A stretch of 64,000 nucleotides of DNA. Source: Luteimonas abyssi. Its GTDB lineage: Bacteria; Pseudomonadota; Gammaproteobacteria; Xanthomonadales; Xanthomonadaceae. Below, one piece after another: positions 16,953-28,632 of this stretch. The notes beneath the pieces were generated by a model, which was given only the letters and a program-made list of their open reading frames with translations, did no database searches and was not told the DNA's origin. The stretch spans positions 135,623 to 199,622 of the forward strand of contig NZ_KQ759763.1 in NCBI RefSeq assembly GCF_001482195.1, in the 5' to 3' direction. The first letter of the stretch is position 1; each line of letters opens with the position of its first letter. The position numbers and the translations under genes were made by a program.

Positions 16953-19604
16953 TCAGGCGCCGCGCAGCAGCAACTGGGTCATCAGCGCGCGCAGCGCGGG
17001 CGGACGGACCGGTTTGGGCAGGAACTGCCAGCCTTCCTTCTGCGCGATGGCGCGCGCGCGCTCGCCGCTGTCGCCGGTGAGCAGCACGACCTGCGGCGTG
17101 TGTCGCCAGATCCGCACCAGCCGCGCGAACACCTCGGGCCCGGTGGTCGCGCCCATGTGCAGATCCAGCAGGATCAGTGCGGGGACCTCGTCGCCGTTCT
17201 CGCGTGCGGCGGCCAGGGCCGCGTCCGCACCCGCGGCCACCGGGACGCGGCAGCCCCAGCGTTCGAGCATCGTGCGTGCGGCGATGCAGCTGTGGGCATC
17301 GTCGTCGACGTACCAGACCACGTGGCCGCGCAGCGGCGAGGCCGCTTCCGTCGCGGGCGGAGCGGCGACCGGATCGGGCAATGCGGCCGGCGCATGCGCC
17401 GCGCGCGGCACGGTGACCGAGAACATGCTGCCGCGGCCGGGCTGGGAGTCCAGCCCGATCCGGTGTCCGAGCAGCCGTGCGATGCGTTCGACGATCGCCA
17501 GGCCCAGGCCGGCGCCACGGGTGTTGTCGCTGCCCTCGTCGAGGCGGCGGAACTCCTCGAAGATCTCGCGCTGGCGCGCATGCGGAATGCCGGGGCCGGT
17601 GTCCCGGACCTCGATCCGCACCTGGTCGCCCACGCGCCGGCAACCGAGCAGGATGCGCCCGCGCTTGGTGTAGCGCACCGCGTTGGAGATCAGGTTCTGC
17701 ACCACCCGGCGCAACAGCGCGGCATCGCTGCGCACCGCCAGCCCGGTGCGCACGTAGGTCAGTTCCAGACCGCGGGCGCGGGCGAGGATGCCGAATTCTC
17801 GCGCCAACGCGTCCAGCAGCGGATCGAGCGCGAAGTCGCGCACGTCGGTCTGCTGGGATCCCGACTCAAGCCGCGAGATGTCCAGCAGGCTGTTGAGGAT
17901 CGCGTCCTGCCCGGCCAGGGCGGCATCCACGTGGTCGGCCACCTCGCGCTGTTCCGGCGCCTGCAGGTGCGAGCGCAGCGTGGACAGGAACATGCGCGCG
18001 GCGTTGAGCGGCTGCAGCAGGTCGTGGACGGCCGCGGCGACGAAGCGGGTCTTGTAGCGGTTGGCTTCGACCGCCGCGCGCCGGGCCTGTTCCAGGTCCG
18101 CGGTGCGGCGGGCGACGCGCCGCTCCAGCGCGTCGGCCAGCGAGCGCAGTTCGCGTGCGGTGGCCTTGTAGCTGGTGATGTCGGCATAGCTGGTGACGAA
18201 GCCGCCGTCGGGCAACGGATTGCCGCGGATTTCCAGCACCAGGCCGTCGTCCTTCTCGCTCTCGCGCATGTGCGGCTTGCCGCTGCGCAGATGATCGAGA
18301 CGGCGCTGGATGGCGTCTTCCACCGGCCCCGGGCCGAGCAGGCCGCGACGCGCGTTGTAACGGAAGACGTCCTCGATCGGGCGCCCGACCTGGACGAGGT
18401 CGGGCGGGAAGCGGAACAGTTCGATGTAGCGCGCGTTCCACGCAGTGATGCGCAGGTCGGCGTCGATGATGACCACGCCCTGCGGCAGGTGTTCGAGTTG
18501 CCGGCTCAGACCGACGTCGGCGCGCTGCGCGGCTTCCACCAGGCCGTCGCGGGCCGTGCGCAGTTCGCGTGCGTGCTGTTCGACGAGGGCCTCGAGCTCG
18601 GCGCGGCTGCGCAGCCGCAGCGCGCCCAGGCGCGCGCGCTGCTGGGCGAACAGCGACACGAAGACGAGGACCAGCCACGAGGCGCCTGCGATCGCGGCCC
18701 ACTGGTTGGCCGCGGCGGCGACGGGTGCGGCATCGCGCAGCAGGTGCAGCGACCAGCCGGTGTCCGCCACCGAGGTCCGTTCCCACAGCCACTCGCCGGG
18801 CATCGACGGCGCATCGATGCGCGCCAGCAGCGGCGCGCCGTCGTCGACCGGCGGTGCCGGGCCCAGGTAGCGCTGCAGGTCGATGTCGCCGTACTGGCGG
18901 GTGGCGATGAGGTCGTCGCGGGCACCGGGGTCGAGCGGCGACAGCGTGCGCCAGCGCCAGTCCTCACGGCCGGCGAGGAAGACGATGCCGCGTGCGTCGC
19001 CCAGCAGCAGGACATCCTGCTCGCGCGCCCACTCGGCTTCGACGGCGGTCAGCTCGATCTTGATGACGATGACACCCAGGATCCTGCCCGCCTCGTCGCG
19101 CAGGGCTTCGGAAAGGAAATAGCCGGGGATGCCGGTGGTCACGCCGATGCCGTAGAAGCGGCCGTGGCCGTAGGCCAGGGCCTGCTGGACATAGGGACGG
19201 AAGGCGTAGTCCTCGCCGACGTTGCTGCCGGATTCGCGCCAGTTGCTGGCGGCGATGGCCGTGCCCCCGGTGTCGATCAGGGTCAGGGTGGAGGCGAGGG
19301 TGGTGAGGTTGGTCTCCTCGAGGCGCCGATTGAGGCGGTCGCGGGTGGCGGCGTCGATCGGCGCGGCCAGGCTGTCGCGCAGGTCGGGATCGAGTGCGAG
19401 CAGCTGCGGCAGGGCGCGGTAGCGCTCGATGCGCAGGTCCAGCGCCTGGGCATGCAGATGGAGTTGCTGGGCGGCCTGTTCGGCGTGGTCGGCGAGGGCG
19501 TGACGATGGCCCAGCCGGTGGCCGAGCGCGACCACCAGCGCCAGCCCGCCGATGGCGACGAGCAGGGTCAGGAGCAGGCGGTTGAGGTGTGGGCCGGGAC
19601 GCAT
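16953..19604 (-). CDS. Hybrid sensor histidine kinase (Cache-PAS-HisKA-HATPase-REC)
   Basis: An 883-residue membrane kinase. A transmembrane helix (8-26) precedes a periplasmic double-Cache-like sensor (about 35-300), with the DctB-type features YAFRPYVQQAL and GIPGYFLSEALRD. After the second transmembrane segment (about 303-323) come a coiled coil, a PAS domain (PQGVVIIDADLRITAWNARYIELF), HisKA with the H-box AAAVHDLLQPLNAARMFLSTL, HATPase (NLISNAVRY, DTGPGI, GAGLGLAIVERI) and a C-terminal receiver with LILLDLHMG. The receiver Asp makes a phosphorelay or phosphate sink possible. It is tail-to-tail with the LuxR-type regulator. The Cache sensor suggests a small organic ligand such as a carboxylate; that is inferred from the fold only. 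Confidence 0.9.
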   Translation of the reverse strand: MRPGPHLNRLLLTLLVAIGGLALVVALGHRLGHRHALADHAEQAAQQLHLHAQALDLRIERYRALPQLLALDPDLRDSLAAPIDAATRDRLNRRLEETNLTTLASTLTLIDTGGTAIAASNWRESGSNVGEDYAFRPYVQQALAYGHGRFYGIGVTTGIPGYFLSEALRDEAGRILGVIVIKIELTAVEAEWAREQDVLLLGDARGIVFLAGREDWRWRTLSPLDPGARDDLIATRQYGDIDLQRYLGPAPPVDDGAPLLARIDAPSMPGEWLWERTSVADTGWSLHLLRDAAPVAAAANQWAAIAGASWLVLVFVSLFAQQRARLGALRLRSRAELEALVEQHARELRTARDGLVEAAQRADVGLSRQLEHLPQGVVIIDADLRITAWNARYIELFRFPPDLVQVGRPIEDVFRYNARRGLLGPGPVEDAIQRRLDHLRSGKPHMRESEKDDGLVLEIRGNPLPDGGFVTSYADITSYKATARELRSLADALERRVARRTADLEQARRAAVEANRYKTRFVAAAVHDLLQPLNAARMFLSTLRSHLQAPEQREVADHVDAALAGQDAILNSLLDISRLESGSQQTDVRDFALDPLLDALAREFGILARARGLELTYVRTGLAVRSDAALLRRVVQNLISNAVRYTKRGRILLGCRRVGDQVRIEVRDTGPGIPHARQREIFEEFRRLDEGSDNTRGAGLGLAIVERIARLLGHRIGLDSQPGRGSMFSVTVPRAAHAPAALPDPVAAPPATEAASPLRGHVVWYVDDDAHSCIAARTMLERWGCRVPVAAGADAALAAARENGDEVPALILLDLHMGATTGPEVFARLVRIWRHTPQVVLLTGDSGERARAIAQKEGWQFLPKPVRPPALRALMTQLLLRGA

Positions 19605-19638
19605 CGCGTGCAGTGTAGGGCCCCGTCCGACCGGTGGC

Positions 19639-21777
19639 TCAGGCGGTCGCCCCGGCCGTGGCGTTCGTGGGCGTGCCGTCCAGCCGGAACGCGTCCACCG
19701 CCCGGGTCAGCGCCCGCGCCTGGTCGGCCAGGCTGCGGGTGGCGGCGCCGGCTTCCTCGACCAGGGCCGCGTTCTGCTGGGTCGAGGTGTCGATCTGGGC
19801 GATCGCCTGATTGACCTGCTCGATGCCCTGGGTCTGTTCCTGCGAGGCCGCGCTGATCTCGGCGGTGATCCCGGTGACCTGGCGCACCGCCTCGACGATG
19901 CCGGCCATCGTCTCGCCGGCGGCGACGACCTGGTCGGCGCCCTGCCGCACCCGCTGGACCGAATCGTCGATCAGCGTCCGCACCTCGCCGGCCGCCGCGG
20001 CCGAGCGTTGTGCCAGTGCGCGCACTTCACCGGCGACCACCGCGAACCCGCGCCCCTGTTCGCCCGCGCGCGCGGCCTCGACCGCGGCGTTGAGCGCCAG
20101 CAGGTTGGTCTGGAAGGCGATGCCGTCGATCACGCCGATGATGTCGCCGATGCGCGACGAGGCGGCCTGGATCGCGCCCATCGTCGTCGCCACCTGTTCC
20201 ATCGCGCGCCCGCCCTCGGCCGCGATGCCGCCGGTCTCGTGCGCGAGCCGGTTGGCCTGGCGCGCGTGCTCGGCGTTCTGGCGCACGGTCGAGGTCAGTT
20301 CCTCCATCGACGCCGCGGTCTCCTCCAGGTTGGCCGCCTGGCCCTCGGTGCGCCGCGACAGGTCGGTGTTGCCCGCGGCGATCTCGCCGGCGGCGGTGTC
20401 GATCGCGCGCGCTGCGTCCTGGATGCCGCGCACGATGCCGGCCAGCTGGGCGGCGGTGCGGTCGGTGGCGGTGGCCAGTGCCTCGAACGCGCCGCGGTAC
20501 TGGCCGTCCGTGCGCTGCGACAGGTCGCCGTCGGCGATCGCGCCGACGATCCGGCCGACGTCCGACAGGCCGGTGTCGGCCTGCGCCATCAGGCGGTTGA
20601 GCGCGTCCACCATTTCGGCGAAGGCGAACCGGTAGCGGTCGCGATCGCCGCGCGCGGCGAAATCGCCCTGCGCGGCGGCCTCGGCCAGCTGTGCGATCTC
20701 GCGCTGGATCGCCGACAGGTTGGCCTTCACCGCATCCAGCGCCTCGTGCAGGCGGGCGCGCTGGCCCGGCAGGCGTCGCATGTCGGCGCGCAGGTCGCCG
20801 CGGCCGTAGGCGTCCATCACCGCCATCGCATCGGCGATCGCGTCGAGGTGCTCGAACACCACCGTGTTCACGCCGCGTGCCAGCGTCCCGTAATCGCCGG
20901 GGAAATCCTCCGGCATGCGGTGGCCGATGTCCTCGCCCTGCTGCAGCGCGATCATGGTCTGCATCTCGGTGTTGAACCGACGCAGCTGCTCCTGCATCTG
21001 CTGCATGCTGGCCATCAGGTGCCCGGTCTCGTCGTCCGCGTCGACCCGGATCGGGGTGTCGAACCGACCGCCGGCGATCGCCTCGGCGGTGCGGGTGGCG
21101 GTGCGCAGCGGCCCGACGATCGCGCGGCCGATCCACCAGGCCAGGCCGGCCACCGCGCCCAGCAGCAGCGCACCGAGCGCGACCATCCGCCAGGTGAACC
21201 CCATCGCGTCCTCGCGGATGTCGTCGGCGTACACGCCCATGCTCAGGATCCAGTCCCAGTCCGGATACGCACGCGCGTAGCTGATCTTGGGGAACTGCCC
21301 TTCCACGCCGGGACGCGGCGCCCGGTAGGTGGAGTAGCCGTCGCCGCGGCGCACCGCGTCCAGGATGTCGCGGTAGACGTACTCGCCGGCAGCGCTGGTG
21401 TAGTCGCGCATGTCGTCGCCGGGCGCACGGTTGGGATGCATCACGATGCGCAGCTGCGGATCGGCGATGAAGAAGTAGTCGGTACCGGCATTGGTCCGCA
21501 CCGCCGCAAGCGCCTCGATCGCGCGCGCCTGCGCCTGCGGTCGGGTGAGCGTGCCGTCGCGCGCCTGCGCGGCGTAGTGCTCGATCAGGCTCATCCCGGC
21601 ATCGACCTGGGTCCTGACGCTCAGCTTGCGCGCCTCGGTCAGCTCCTGGAACTGCAGGCGCGCGGCCGCGGTCGACAACAGCACGATGCCCAGCGCCATC
21701 GTGCCGCACAACACCGCCAGCTTGTGGGCCACGGACAGGTCGGCGAAACGTCGCCGTGCGGGCTGGAACAGGGACAT
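19639..21777 (-). CDS. Methyl-accepting chemotaxis protein with Cache sensor
   Basis: A 712-residue chemoreceptor. Transmembrane helix 1 (about 18-38) and 2 (about 195-217) bracket a single-Cache sensor with [28 protein letters not shown], a hallmark of sCache_2 receptors. Next are a HAMP domain and additional HAMP-like repeats ([26 protein letters not shown] region and following), then the coiled-coil signalling domain. Its hairpin tip is [42 protein letters not shown] (residues near 570-610), the universal CheA/CheW contact region. No C-terminal NWETF pentapeptide is present. No che genes are in the window. It lies 34 bp upstream of the hybrid kinase start on the same strand, so both may share a transcript. 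Confidence 0.93.
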   Translation of the reverse strand: MSLFQPARRRFADLSVAHKLAVLCGTMALGIVLLSTAAARLQFQELTEARKLSVRTQVDAGMSLIEHYAAQARDGTLTRPQAQARAIEALAAVRTNAGTDYFFIADPQLRIVMHPNRAPGDDMRDYTSAAGEYVYRDILDAVRRGDGYSTYRAPRPGVEGQFPKISYARAYPDWDWILSMGVYADDIREDAMGFTWRMVALGALLLGAVAGLAWWIGRAIVGPLRTATRTAEAIAGGRFDTPIRVDADDETGHLMASMQQMQEQLRRFNTEMQTMIALQQGEDIGHRMPEDFPGDYGTLARGVNTVVFEHLDAIADAMAVMDAYGRGDLRADMRRLPGQRARLHEALDAVKANLSAIQREIAQLAEAAAQGDFAARGDRDRYRFAFAEMVDALNRLMAQADTGLSDVGRIVGAIADGDLSQRTDGQYRGAFEALATATDRTAAQLAGIVRGIQDAARAIDTAAGEIAAGNTDLSRRTEGQAANLEETAASMEELTSTVRQNAEHARQANRLAHETGGIAAEGGRAMEQVATTMGAIQAASSRIGDIIGVIDGIAFQTNLLALNAAVEAARAGEQGRGFAVVAGEVRALAQRSAAAAGEVRTLIDDSVQRVRQGADQVVAAGETMAGIVEAVRQVTGITAEISAASQEQTQGIEQVNQAIAQIDTSTQQNAALVEEAGAATRSLADQARALTRAVDAFRLDGTPTNATAGATA

Positions 21778-21887
21778 GGCGGCCGCCGGGTCGAAAAAGT
21801 CCCGGCGTTATCGGCCGCGGCCCGGCGAACTTGAGGCGACGGCGGCCGCCATGCCCGGCCCGCGTCGCGGGGCCGGACGGGCGTCCC

Positions 21888-23072
21888 TCAGAAATGCACC
21901 TGCGCGCGCATCTGGATCATGCTGGGCGAGGTGGACTCCTCGCCGCGGGTCGCGTTGACGCGCACGTAGTTGGCCTGCAGCTTCACGTTGCGCGACAGGT
22001 ACCAGTTGGCGCCGAAGGTCCAGTCGTGCTGGCGGCCGCCGGCGATGCCGCCGGAGTCGAGATCCAGCGTGCTGTAGCGGGCCAGCAGTTCGACCGCGCC
22101 GGTGGTGGGGCGGTTCGGGACCGGATTGGCGACGTTGCCCTGCGAATACGGGCGCGTCTCGCCGGTGACCAGCCAGCTCGCGGCGATGTAGCCGCCGTCG
22201 GCGGTGTAGTCGCCAAGGCCGTCGTCGCGCTCGACCTCGGCACGCAGCAGTTCGCCCTGCAGTGACACCGGACCGCGGATCCACAGGCCTTCCAGGCCGG
22301 TGCGCACGATGTTCGACACTGGCGTCAGTTCGCCCGAATCGACCAGGCGCAGATCGGTCAGGTTGGAACCCGGACGCGCGCGCAGGCGGCCGCCGGGGCG
22401 GATGTGCTCGCCGTCGTCGCCGGTCGTGCCCTCGGGGTTCTCGCGCGACGCGGTGACGCCCAGGTGCAGCACGTCGCCCTCGGCCTTGCGCGGGGTCCAG
22501 GCGCCGCGCAGGGCGACGGTCTGGCCGGGATTGCCGCCTTCCAGGTCCTGGCCGGCGTAGCCGCCGACCTGGAACAGCGCCTGGTCCTGCTCCAGCGTCC
22601 ATTCCACGCCCGTGCGGCGGCCCTGGTAGATCGCCTGGATCGGCGCCGACAGCTCCAGGAAACTCACCGCGCGCGAGCTGGTCACGCCTTCGAAGCCGAC
22701 CGGCACCTTCATGTAGCCGATCCGCAACCGGCCCAGGTCGCGGCCGAAGAAGTGCTCGCTTTCGAACCGCACGAAGGCGTCGAGCCAGCTGCCGGCCTCG
22801 AAGTCGTAGTAGACCATCGCGTCGTAGACGCCCCGCTTGCGCAGGGTGGCGCCGAATTCGCGGCGGCGCAGGCCGTCGGCGTCCTCGAGCCGGTCGTCGT
22901 CGTCGAAACGCACGAAGTCCCAGGCGACGTTGCCGGTGAGGGTGAACTCGGTACCGCCGTCGAACGTGAACTTGGGCGGCCAGGCCTGCGTCTCGGCGGC
23001 GTGGGCGGCAGGCACGGACAGGGGCAAGGCGACCGCGCATGCGAGCGCGGACAGCATCAGGATGGGGCGCAT
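21888..23072 (-). CDS. OprP/OprO-family porin
   Basis: A 394-residue outer-membrane porin. The signal peptide (MRPILMLSALACAVALPLSVPAAHA) is followed by barrel strands with TFDGGTEFTLTGNVAWDFVRFDDD, RIGYMKVPVGFEGVTSS and FGANWYLSRNVKLQANYVRVNAT, all typical of phosphate-selective porins O/P. It ends in HF, a BAM assembly signal. The ATG at 23072 is chosen since the signal peptide begins there and GAGG lies just upstream. The chemoreceptor gene follows 110 bp downstream. A 14-bp perfect palindrome (23183-23196) lies in the upstream region. The transported anion is unknown. Confidence 0.9.
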   Translation of the reverse strand: MRPILMLSALACAVALPLSVPAAHAAETQAWPPKFTFDGGTEFTLTGNVAWDFVRFDDDDRLEDADGLRRREFGATLRKRGVYDAMVYYDFEAGSWLDAFVRFESEHFFGRDLGRLRIGYMKVPVGFEGVTSSRAVSFLELSAPIQAIYQGRRTGVEWTLEQDQALFQVGGYAGQDLEGGNPGQTVALRGAWTPRKAEGDVLHLGVTASRENPEGTTGDDGEHIRPGGRLRARPGSNLTDLRLVDSGELTPVSNIVRTGLEGLWIRGPVSLQGELLRAEVERDDGLGDYTADGGYIAASWLVTGETRPYSQGNVANPVPNRPTTGAVELLARYSTLDLDSGGIAGGRQHDWTFGANWYLSRNVKLQANYVRVNATRGEESTSPSMIQMRAQVHF

Positions 23073-23595
23073 GGGACCTCGCGGGGGGAGGCGTCGGAGG
23101 GGAGGCGACGCCGACATGGGGGAGCCGAAGTCTACGCCCGGATCCGGCTTCCGTAACCGGTTTCATAGCTCGAAAGTGTTAGTCGCGATATCGCGAAATG
23201 TGTCCCGTAACACCAATGTGCTATCGGCGTCGGCCGGGCGACGGCGTACAACGAATCGCCGCTGACTGTCCGCGGGCCTCGTCTTCGCTCGCGACGCCGC
23301 GATCGACGGGCCCGGCAGAGGTGCAGACAGGGGCGGTGTCTCCGCCTGCGGGCAGCGGACATGGGAGGCGTCGGGCGGGCACTCCGGGTGCGGCGCGACG
23401 CGGTACGGATCGGCGAGGAGGCGCCGGTCCGAGGGGGCGGGGACGCGAAGATTCGTTTGCGGCCGGCCACACCGGATCGTCCAGGGTGCGGACGGCGCCG
23501 TCCGGCGTCCGGCTTCGGCCGGTGCCATCGGACGAACACACGACATTTCCGCTCGGGCGGGGGTCGGATCAAACCACCGTGCGGGAGGGCACGTC
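23073..23595. other. Divergent intergenic region between porin and esterase genes
   Basis: A 523-bp gap without a convincing gene. It serves the divergent porin (minus strand) and esterase-porin pair (plus strand). The block near 23150-23230 is less GC-rich than its surroundings and carries the palindrome at 23183-23196. The rest is GC-rich, and the open frames crossing it have no recognisable similarity or codon structure. Confidence 0.6.
23183..23196. promoter_or_regulatory. Candidate operator: perfect 14-bp palindrome TCGCGATATCGCGA
   Basis: A perfect inverted repeat, TCGCGAT-ATCGCGA, lies 111 bp upstream of the porin start, in the only relatively AT-rich stretch of the divergent region. 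Its symmetry and position fit a dimeric repressor site for the porin, the esterase-porin pair or both. No regulator gene stands next to it. Confidence 0.4.
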
Positions 23596-24639
23596 ATGAG
23601 ACTCATCAACGCGAAAACCTACGCCTGCCTGTGGCTGGCCCTGTTCGGCGCCTGCGTCATGGCGTCGCCGGCATCCGCGCAGACCGGCAGCGTGCAGACG
23701 CTGACGCTGTGGCCCGAGGGCCACCTGCCGCGGGTGGTACAGGGGCCGGAACAGGTCGGCAACGAGGGCAGTGCGATGGGCGCGGTCACCCGCGTCTCCG
23801 AGCCGCGCCTGGAGATCCATCGGCCCGCGCAGCCCAACGGCACCGCGGTGCTGATCCTGGGCGGCGGCGGCTACTTCCGCATCCAGGTGGGCACCGCGGC
23901 CCGGCCGATGGCGCAATGGCTGGCCTCGATCGGCGTGACCAGTGCGGTGCTGTACTACCGCATGCCCGTCGACGGCTGGCCGGCCACGGCGCCGTTCGCC
24001 GACGGCCAGCGGGCGATGCGCCTGCTGCGCGCGCATGCGTCCGAGCTGGGGATCGATCCGGAGAAGATCGGCGCCATGGGCTCGTCCGCAGGCGCCAATC
24101 TGGCCGGCATCCTGTCCACCCGCTTCGATCACGATTTCTATCCCGCGGTGGATGCTCACGACGCGTTGCCGTCGCGCCCGGACTTCCTGGCGATGCTGTA
24201 CCCGGTGACCACGCTGCGTGCGCCGTACGACACCACCCGCACCCGCCGCGAGCTGGGCACCCAGTCCGACGCGGTCGAGGCGTACTCGGTGGAATCGCAT
24301 GCCCGCGCCGAGATGCCGCCGGTCTTCCTGGCCCACGCCGCCGACGACCAGATCGCCGACGTCAGCCACAGCCTGCTGATGTTCCAGGCCGCGAAGGCGC
24401 AGAACGTGCCGGTCGAGATGCACATCTTCGACAAGGGCGGGCACAGCTGGGGGCTGGGACGTCCCGGCACCCAGGTCGCCCAGTGGCCGCGCCTGTTCAC
24501 CACCTGGGCCCGTGCGCACGGCTTTATAGCCGCCGCACCGGTGAGCCTGCAGCCCCTGACCGGGCAGGAACTCACGCCGACCCAGGCCGCACCCGTCGAC
24601 AACGACGACGATGCCGATTTCGAAGAAGACGGCGACTGA
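23596..24639 (+). CDS. Secreted alpha/beta-hydrolase (esterase/acetyl-xylan-esterase-like)
   Basis: A 347-residue alpha/beta hydrolase with a Sec signal peptide (about 29 residues, ending SPASA-Q). It has the oxyanion-hole loop LILGGGGYFRIQ, the nucleophile elbow GSSAGAN, an Asp in LAHAADDQIADV and the catalytic His in KGGHSWGLG, the layout of BD-FAE/carbohydrate esterases. The tail is strongly acidic (NDDDADFEEDGD). The following porin gene starts 34 bp downstream on the same strand, so the pair probably hydrolyses an ester outside the cytoplasm and lets a product through the outer membrane. The substrate is unknown. GGGAGGG precedes the ATG at a workable distance. Confidence 0.85.
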   Translation: MRLINAKTYACLWLALFGACVMASPASAQTGSVQTLTLWPEGHLPRVVQGPEQVGNEGSAMGAVTRVSEPRLEIHRPAQPNGTAVLILGGGGYFRIQVGTAARPMAQWLASIGVTSAVLYYRMPVDGWPATAPFADGQRAMRLLRAHASELGIDPEKIGAMGSSAGANLAGILSTRFDHDFYPAVDAHDALPSRPDFLAMLYPVTTLRAPYDTTRTRRELGTQSDAVEAYSVESHARAEMPPVFLAHAADDQIADVSHSLLMFQAAKAQNVPVEMHIFDKGGHSWGLGRPGTQVAQWPRLFTTWARAHGFIAAAPVSLQPLTGQELTPTQAAPVDNDDDADFEEDGD

Positions 24640-24673
24640 GCCGCCGCACACCGCATTCCGGGAGAGAGACACC

Positions 24674-26188
24674 ATGAACCATTCCAACCTCCGCGCGCAG
24701 ACCCGCGCGCTGGCCGCCGGCGCCCTGCTGGGCCTGGCGACGCTGCCGGCCATGGCCGCCGACACCGCCACCGAAACCGAGCTGCGCGAGCTGATCCGCC
24801 TGCAGGCCGAGCAGCTGCGCCAGCAGTCCGAGCAGCTGCAGGCGCTCAACCAGCGCCTGAGCGCGATCGAGGGCGGTGCGCAGGCCGTGGCCGCCAGTCC
24901 GGCGGCGCCCGCCACCACGCCGGGCGCGCCCGCGGCCGATCCGGTCCAGGCCCAGGTCGACGCGGCCGTCGCCGACACCCGCCAGGACGATCTCGCCATC
25001 CTGCAGGCGCAGGTCGCGCAACTGGCCGCCGGTGGCGGCAGCGGCGGCGGCAACACCAGCTGGCGCCGCGGCGGCCCCGAGTTCCGCAACAGCGACCGCA
25101 GCTTCACCTTCAACCCGCGCGGCCGCGTGCTGATGGACTTCTCGTCCACCCGCGGCTCCTCGTTCGACGACCGCAACATCACCGGCACCAACATGCGCCA
25201 GGTGCGCCTGGGCGCGCAGGGCAACATCGGCCAGCTGGGCTACAAGGTCGACGCCGAGTTCGCCAACAACGACGTCAGCATCTCCGACGCCTACCTGCGC
25301 TGGAACACCACCCTGGGCGCGATCCCGACCGAGTTCTACTTCGGCAACAAGCTCAAGGACCGCGCCATCGATTCCAGCACCACGCTCACCCGCACGCCGT
25401 TCATGGAGCGCAACGCGGTGGCGTCGGTCGGCATGCCGGCCAGCGGTTACTTCGGCCTCGGCGCGCAGATGAAGATGATCGGCCAGAACTGGCACACCAC
25501 CTTCGGCATCACCGGCGACGACGTGGGCAACAGCGGCGACAACAGCGACTCGCTGACCTACTCGTTCCGCGGCCACGTCAACCCGATCAAGCGTCCGGCC
25601 GGCTTCCTGCACGTGGGCGGCTGGTACGTGCACGAGGAGTACGGCGCCGACACCAACCGCATCAACCGCACCCCGCGCATCGCCTCGCGCTTCAACGACA
25701 ACGTGCGCGTGTCGGCCAGCGCCATCAACGAAGTGACCGGCGAGCGCGTCTGGGGCACCGAACTGGGCGGCACCTGGCGCAATTTCTGGGGTTTCTGGGA
25801 GCACTCCGAGACCACGCTCAAGTCCGACGACGTGGGCGACGTCAAGCAGAAGGCCACCTCGGCCTACGCCGGCTGGCTGCTCACCGGCGAGCGTCCCGGC
25901 TTCAGCGCCCGCTCCGGCGTGTGGGGCACCACCCGCGTGGCCCGTCCGGTCACCGACGGCGGCATCGGCGCCTGGGAACTGGCCGTACGCTACGACGACT
26001 ACGACTTCACCGACGCCCGTCGCGGCGGCGAAGGCGATGCGTGGACCCTCGGCGTGAACTGGTACCTCAACAACTGGTCGCGGGTGATGCTCAACTACGT
26101 GCACTGGACCACCGACAACCAGGTCGGCGCCTACCAGGGCCGCGACACCGGCAACTCCATCAACCTGCGCACCCAGATCGTGTTCTGA
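24674..26188 (+). CDS. OprP-family porin with N-terminal coiled coil
   Basis: A 504-residue outer-membrane protein. The signal peptide ends at PAMA-A. Then comes a coiled coil (TETELRELIRLQAEQLRQQSEQLQALNQRLSAIE, about 32-66), typical of trimeric OprO/P-like porins, and an Ala/Pro linker. The barrel has FNPRGRVLMDFSST, GNIGQLGYKVDAEFANNDVSISDAYLRW and LNNWSRVMLNYVHW, and ends in VF. The ATG at 24674 follows GGGAGAG at a good distance. It is the second gene of a unit with the secreted esterase. Substrate unknown. The gene uses an extremely C-rich third position, as do maeB and aceE, suggesting high expression. Confidence 0.92.
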   Translation: MNHSNLRAQTRALAAGALLGLATLPAMAADTATETELRELIRLQAEQLRQQSEQLQALNQRLSAIEGGAQAVAASPAAPATTPGAPAADPVQAQVDAAVADTRQDDLAILQAQVAQLAAGGGSGGGNTSWRRGGPEFRNSDRSFTFNPRGRVLMDFSSTRGSSFDDRNITGTNMRQVRLGAQGNIGQLGYKVDAEFANNDVSISDAYLRWNTTLGAIPTEFYFGNKLKDRAIDSSTTLTRTPFMERNAVASVGMPASGYFGLGAQMKMIGQNWHTTFGITGDDVGNSGDNSDSLTYSFRGHVNPIKRPAGFLHVGGWYVHEEYGADTNRINRTPRIASRFNDNVRVSASAINEVTGERVWGTELGGTWRNFWGFWEHSETTLKSDDVGDVKQKATSAYAGWLLTGERPGFSARSGVWGTTRVARPVTDGGIGAWELAVRYDDYDFTDARRGGEGDAWTLGVNWYLNNWSRVMLNYVHWTTDNQVGAYQGRDTGNSINLRTQIVF

Positions 26189-26262
26189 GGTCGTGGCGGT
26201 GCCGGCCCACCGGCCGGCACCGCTCCGCACGCCACCGTCGGGGGCGGCGCGCGATGCGGGGT

Positions 26263-26268
26263 TAGAAT
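26263..26268 (+). promoter_or_regulatory. Candidate -10 element (TAGAAT) of maeB
   Basis: TAGAAT lies 38 bases before the maeB start, in a GC-rich gap, and equals the -10 candidates of rsgA and aceE. No convincing -35 box is seen. Confidence 0.4.
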
Positions 26269-26306
26269 CCCCTGTCCCCCACGCCCACGCCACTCGACGG
26301 AACCCG

Positions 26307-28595
<2,289 letters not shown>

Positions 28596-28632
28596 GGCGG
28601 GGCGCCGAACGGCGCTCTCGTCCGCGAAAAAG

